Part shown: piece after piece, positions 60,705-64,000 of the stretch | How the letters are laid out: each line of letters begins with the position of its first letter | Position numbering within the stretch: the first letter of the stretch is position 1 | Notes under the pieces: model-generated | Told to the model about the DNA's origin: nothing | The model's input: the letters and a program-made list of their open reading frames with translations, nothing else | Database searches by the model: none | Assembly (NCBI RefSeq): GCF_015291625.1 | Contig: NZ_CP030047.1 | Location: 1,860,001-1,924,000, forward strand | Direction of reading: 5' to 3' | Source: Bradyrhizobium sp. CCBAU 53421 | GTDB lineage: Bacteria > Pseudomonadota > Alphaproteobacteria > Rhizobiales > Xanthobacteraceae | Length of the DNA: 64,000 nucleotides | Program-made: the position numbers and the translations under genes

Positions 60705-62390
60705 ATGTTCCGTTGGGGCAAGACCCTGCTTGCGGTTGCGCTGGTGTCGGTGACATCAGTTGCGGCATTCGCGCAAACCGCCGACAAGCCGCCGGTCCAA
60801 GCCAGCCAGCCGGCCGCGCCAGCAGGGCAGCCGGCCGATCAGTTGCTGAAGCCTGAGCAGCTGGAAGCCCTGGTGGCGCCGATCGCGCTCTATCCGGACT
60901 CGCTGCTCGCCAATGTGCTTGCGGCTTCAACCTATCCGCTGGAGGTCGTGCAGGCCGATCGCTGGCTGAAGGAGCGCAAGAGCCTGAAGGGCGACGCGCT
61001 GAAGGCCGAGGTCGACAAGCAGGCCTGGGATGACAGCGTGAAGGCGCTCGCCAGCACCGCCGATGTGCTCGCGATGATGAGCGACAAGATCGATTGGACG
61101 AAGAATCTGGGCGATGCCGTGCTGGCCCAACAGGCCGACGTGATGGATGCGATCCAGCGGCTGCGCAGCAAGGCGCAGGCAAACAACAAGCTGGTGACGA
61201 CCAAGCAGCAGAAGGTCAGCGTCCAGACCCAGGAGAACAAGCAGGTCATCGTCATCGAGCAGACCGATCCGAACACGGTCTACGTCCCCTATTACGATCC
61301 CGCCACGGTCTACGGTACCTGGCCCTATGCTGCATACCCGCCGTATTATTTCGGCTACCCGTCCTATATCGGCGCCGGTGTGGTCGCGGCAGGCCTTGCC
61401 TTCGGCGCCGGATGGGCGATCGGACGCTGGGGCAATTATTGGGGCGGCGGCTGCAACTGGGGCAATCGCAACGTCTATGTGAATCATTTCAACAGAACCA
61501 ACAATATTGCGAATGGCTGGCAGCACAATCCGGCGCATCGCCAGGGCGTTCGCTACAACAACAGCAACGTCCAGCAGCGCTTCGGCGGCAACAGCAATCG
61601 GGCCGGCGTCAGCGATCGGATGAACTATCGCGGCCGCGACGGTCAGCAGGTTCTCAATCCGGGCGGCGATCGCGCGGGTGCGGGCGATAGGGCTGGAGAC
61701 CGGGCAGGAGACCGCGGCGGCGATCGCGCCGGAGACCGTGCGGGTGATCGCGCTGGAGATCGTGGAGGTGACCGCGCCAGAGGTGGCGACCGTGCCGGCG
61801 CGAGCGATCGTGCCAAAGGTGGCGACCGCGCCGGTGCCGGCAACAAGGCCAAGGGCGGCGGTGATCGCGCGAAGGCCGCCAACCGCGGCAACGCCGGGAA
61901 CCGCGCAGCGGCGGCGAATCGCGGCGGCGCCATGAACGTGTCGTCCGGACGGGCAGCTGCGGCGGCATCGGCGCGCGGGCGATCAAGCATGGCCAGCATG
62001 CCGCGCGGCGGCGGCGCGAGCTTCGCAGGCCGTGGAGGCGGTGGCTTCGCCGGCGGCGGAGGTGGCGGCTTTCGGGGTGGTGGTGGCGGTGGCGGATTCC
62101 GCGGCGGCGGCGGACGGCGTTCCGACATCGCGCTCAAGCACGATATCGAGCTGCTTGGGTATCTCGCCAACGGCCTCGGCTATTACCGCTTCAGCTATCT
62201 CGGCAGCGGCAAAGCCTATGTCGGGGTGATGGCGCAGGAGGTCGAGCGTGTCATGCCGGCGGCGGTGACACGCGGCGCGGACGGCTATCTCAGGGTCTAT
62301 TACGACAAGCTCGGGCTCAAATTCCGCAGCTATCACGACTGGCTTGCCACTGGAGCAAAGATTCCATCCCCGTCGGAGGCTTCACGATGA
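60705..62390 (+). CDS. DUF3300 protein with GDRAG repeats and C-terminal intramolecular-chaperone-like domain
   Basis: The product has 561 residues. After a signal peptide (about residues 1-24), DUF3300 occupies about residues 45-240 (LLKPEQLEALVAPIALYPDSLLANVLAASTYPLEVVQADRWL, IVIEQTDPNTVYVPYYDPATVYG). Next come an Asn-rich section, a GDRAGDR-type repeat (about residues 320-400) and a Gly-rich run (about 430-470). The C-terminal 85 residues resemble a peptidase-S74/endosialidase chaperone (ICA) domain: SDIALKHDIELLG, YRFSYLGSGKAYVGVMAQEVERVMPAAVTRGADGYLRVYYDKLG. Ser473 and Lys478 are spaced as in the auto-cleaving dyad. GGAGGT precedes the ATG. It heads an operon with DUF2950, and a FixK-type box lies 56 bases upstream. 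Confidence 0.85.
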   Translation: MFRWGKTLLAVALVSVTSVAAFAQTADKPPVQASQPAAPAGQPADQLLKPEQLEALVAPIALYPDSLLANVLAASTYPLEVVQADRWLKERKSLKGDALKAEVDKQAWDDSVKALASTADVLAMMSDKIDWTKNLGDAVLAQQADVMDAIQRLRSKAQANNKLVTTKQQKVSVQTQENKQVIVIEQTDPNTVYVPYYDPATVYGTWPYAAYPPYYFGYPSYIGAGVVAAGLAFGAGWAIGRWGNYWGGGCNWGNRNVYVNHFNRTNNIANGWQHNPAHRQGVRYNNSNVQQRFGGNSNRAGVSDRMNYRGRDGQQVLNPGGDRAGAGDRAGDRAGDRGGDRAGDRAGDRAGDRGGDRARGGDRAGASDRAKGGDRAGAGNKAKGGGDRAKAANRGNAGNRAAAANRGGAMNVSSGRAAAAASARGRSSMASMPRGGGASFAGRGGGGFAGGGGGGFRGGGGGGGFRGGGGRRSDIALKHDIELLGYLANGLGYYRFSYLGSGKAYVGVMAQEVERVMPAAVTRGADGYLRVYYDKLGLKFRSYHDWLATGAKIPSPSEASR

Positions 62391-63319
62391 CAGGCACTTC
62401 GTACTTGCGATTGGATCGCCTGGCCTTGATCGGCATCACGGCGGCGGCAGCATTCGCCTTGCTGCTTTCTCCGGTTCGCGCCCAGCAGGGCTTCCCCAAT
62501 CCGGAAGATGCGGCGTCGGCGCTGGCAGCCGCCGTCAAAACCGGTACGAGCCGGGCCATGCTGAAGGTGCTGGGCCGCGATGCTGCCGACATCATCGAGT
62601 CCGGCGACGATGTCGCCGACGCCAATGCGCGAGAGCGCTTCCTGTCGGCCTACGACGCCCGGCATTCGATCCAGGCCGACGGCAACAAGAATGCCACCCT
62701 GATCCTGGGGCCGGACGATTTCCCGTTCCCAATTCCCCTCGTCAACAACTCCGACGGCTGGAGTTTCGACGCGGCCGCGGGACGTCGCGAAATCCTCTAT
62801 CGCAGGATCGGCCGCAACGAGCTTGCTGCGATCCAGACCTCTCTCGCCTATGTCGACGCGCAGAACGAATATGCCGAGAAGGATCGCGGCGAGGGGGTGG
62901 GCACCTATGCCCAGCGCATCGTCAGCAGGCCGGGCAAGACCGACGGATTGTTCTGGCGCGACGACAAGGACCCGAGCCCGCTCGGTGAACTGGCGGCCCA
63001 GGCCGCGGCGGAAGGCTACAAGGTCGGCGAGCAGGCCGAGCCCTATCACGGATACTACTATCGCATCCTGAAGGCGCAGGGCTCCGACGCCCCGGGCGGC
63101 GCGCTCAACTATGTCGTGAAGGGCAAGATGATCGGGGGATTTGCACTGGTCGCCTGGCCTGCCGAGTACGGCAATTCCGGCGTCATGACCTTTCTGGTCA
63201 ACCACGCAGGCACCGTCTATCAGAAGGATCTCGGTCCACGCACTGATTTCCTCGCCAAGCGTATGATTGTTTTCGATCCGGATCACACCTGGAAGAAAGT
63301 GGACCCAACAAATCCCTGA
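62387..63319 (+). CDS. DUF2950 exported protein
   Basis: The product has 310 residues. A signal peptide (LALIGITAAAAFALLLSPVRA) precedes a DUF2950 domain spanning most of the mature protein (FPNPEDAASALAAAVKTGTSRAMLKVLGRDAADIIESGDDVADANARERFLSAY, KPGKTDGLFW-like and PYHGYYYRILKAQGSDAPGGALNYVVKGKMIGGFALVAWPAEYGNSGVMTFLVNHAGTVYQKDLG). DUF2950 and DUF3300 genes are often side by side in proteobacteria; the role is unknown. The start overlaps the upstream stop (ATGA), showing coupling. GGAGG precedes the start. Confidence 0.9.
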   Translation: MTGTSYLRLDRLALIGITAAAAFALLLSPVRAQQGFPNPEDAASALAAAVKTGTSRAMLKVLGRDAADIIESGDDVADANARERFLSAYDARHSIQADGNKNATLILGPDDFPFPIPLVNNSDGWSFDAAAGRREILYRRIGRNELAAIQTSLAYVDAQNEYAEKDRGEGVGTYAQRIVSRPGKTDGLFWRDDKDPSPLGELAAQAAAEGYKVGEQAEPYHGYYYRILKAQGSDAPGGALNYVVKGKMIGGFALVAWPAEYGNSGVMTFLVNHAGTVYQKDLGPRTDFLAKRMIVFDPDHTWKKVDPTNP

Positions 63320-63335
63320 GCGAAGAGGGGCTGCA

Positions 63336-63767
63336 ATGATGCGAGGCATCCGTCCCGTCATACTGGCGCTTGTCGCGATGGTTCTGCTGGTCGCGCCGTG
63401 CTTCGCGCAGGCCACCGGACACGTCCAGGTCAAGTTCGTGAAAGCGGCGCTCGTCGTGGGGGGCGGTGGCGGAAGCGGTACGCTGGTCTACCGCGGGCGG
63501 CATTATCGGTTCATCGTGTCCGGCTTCAGCCTCGGCGTGAGCGCGGGGGCGTCAGTGACCTGGCTGGAAGGCACAGCCACAGGCATCAGAGAGGTCAACG
63601 ATTTCGCCGGCAGCTATACGCTGGTCGGGGGAGGCGGCGCATGGGCCGCCGGCGTAGGCGGCGTGAGTATGCGAAATGAACACGGTGTTCTGCTCACGCT
63701 CAAAGGGCCGAAAGCCGGGCTGGAATTTGCCGCAAATCTGGGCGGGCTAACCGTTTCGCTGCGGTGA
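63336..63767 (+). CDS. Glycine-rich exported protein (paralogue B)
   Basis: The product has 143 residues and is a paralogue of the gene at 55198-55632. A signal peptide (PVILALVAMVLLVAPCFAQ) is followed by FVKAALVVGGGGGSGTLVYRGRHYRFIVSGFSLGVSAGAS and later LKGPKAGLEFAANLGGLTVSLR, which align position by position with the paralogue's FTKGGFIVGVGGGEGVLTLRGKHYPFTVSGMSVGFTIGAS and LSGPKVGAEVSAAVGGVSIRLK. It follows DUF2950 by 16 bases and ends the operon. The function is unknown. A second ATG directly follows the first. Confidence 0.7.
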   Translation: MMRGIRPVILALVAMVLLVAPCFAQATGHVQVKFVKAALVVGGGGGSGTLVYRGRHYRFIVSGFSLGVSAGASVTWLEGTATGIREVNDFAGSYTLVGGGGAWAAGVGGVSMRNEHGVLLTLKGPKAGLEFAANLGGLTVSLR

Positions 63768-64000
63768 ACTCGAGGTCGGATCGGCGCCGCGACCAAGAGC
63801 ACTGGCGAGCATCTCAGGCTGCTAGGAGTCGGACGCAGAATTCCGGACGATCTCTATTTCGTCTTCTCCGGTGTCCGCATCGAGGACCTGTAGCGGGGTG
63901 GATGGCGAGCAGTACTGGCCATGCCTGGGCGATCACCTGAAATGGCAGCTCGAGATGGTTGCATCAGGGATCGAATCTGCTGGGAGGCGAGCAATCGCGC
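63768..64000. other. Unassigned right edge
   Basis: This 233-base stretch follows the last gene. I see no terminator hairpin and no frame long enough to be convincing. It could hold the upstream region of a gene beyond the window. Confidence 0.4.

Noticed and set aside
61665..61905. Repeated GAT/CGC-rich DNA as a possible CRISPR-like array
   Set aside because: It is in-frame coding of GDRAG repeats with variable unit length and no spacers.

Overview
The window looks like chromosomal DNA of a Bradyrhizobium-type alphaproteobacterium. It is GC-rich and compact. It carries a Caulobacter/Bradyrhizobium-style flagellar operon (fliF-fliG-fliH-fliN-flbD) beside a SciP-type gene, a FixK-like Crp/Fnr regulator with FixJ-like partners, and several copies of non-coding palindromic repeats that I recall from Bradyrhizobium genomes. 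No integrase, transposase, prophage or CRISPR array was seen.

Layout. 0-10 kb: the 3' end of purA, a proline-rich membrane-anchored protein, a small membrane protein, a Pit-type phosphate permease preceded by a PHO-box-like site, a cyclic-nucleotide-binding protein, a DUF4112 protein, several small proteins (including a 54-residue DUF3309-like one), msrB, a signal-peptide-bearing msrA, and a RecD/Dda-like helicase. 10-17 kb: a flavin-dependent oxidoreductase and a complete alkanesulfonate operon (two ssuA genes, ssuD, ssuC, ssuB and a flavin reductase). 17-23.5 kb: flagellar MS-ring/switch genes with flbD and sciP. 23.5-31 kb: an accessory stretch with an alpha/beta hydrolase, a Gly/Ser-rich tandem-repeat protein, an OpgC-like glucan succinyltransferase, an AraC regulator, small hypotheticals and repeats. 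31-36 kb: flgD, fliK, mnmA, a PmtA-like methyltransferase, a small exported protein and tRNA-Met(CAT).

From about 36 to 64 kb the gene content changes to a probable low-oxygen/stress island. I found eight 14-bp FNR/FixK-type palindromes (TTGAY-N4-RTCAA) between 39.8 and 60.7 kb and noticed none in the first 39 kb. They precede the divergent aspT-aspT / aspartate 4-decarboxylase module, a Gly/Tyr-rich exported protein gene that appears frameshifted, a PerM-family protein with a K+ channel, a SulP permease divergent from a hydrolase-IalB pair, a 916-residue Orn/Lys/Arg decarboxylase, a PPK2 operon divergent from a membrane protein-HlyD unit, and a DUF3300-DUF2950 operon. The island also encodes its own FixK-like regulator, a sensor kinase with an ABC-substrate-binding-like sensor, a FixJ-like regulator and a lone receiver.

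Taken together, the island reads as a local regulatory cascade (kinase, FixJ-like, FixK-like) plus a set of likely targets. The targets fall into amino-acid decarboxylation and exchange (acid or proton-motive-force homeostasis), polyphosphate/nucleotide metabolism, ion transport and a group of uncharacterised envelope proteins. The regulatory link is inferred from the binding-site palindromes and is not demonstrated.
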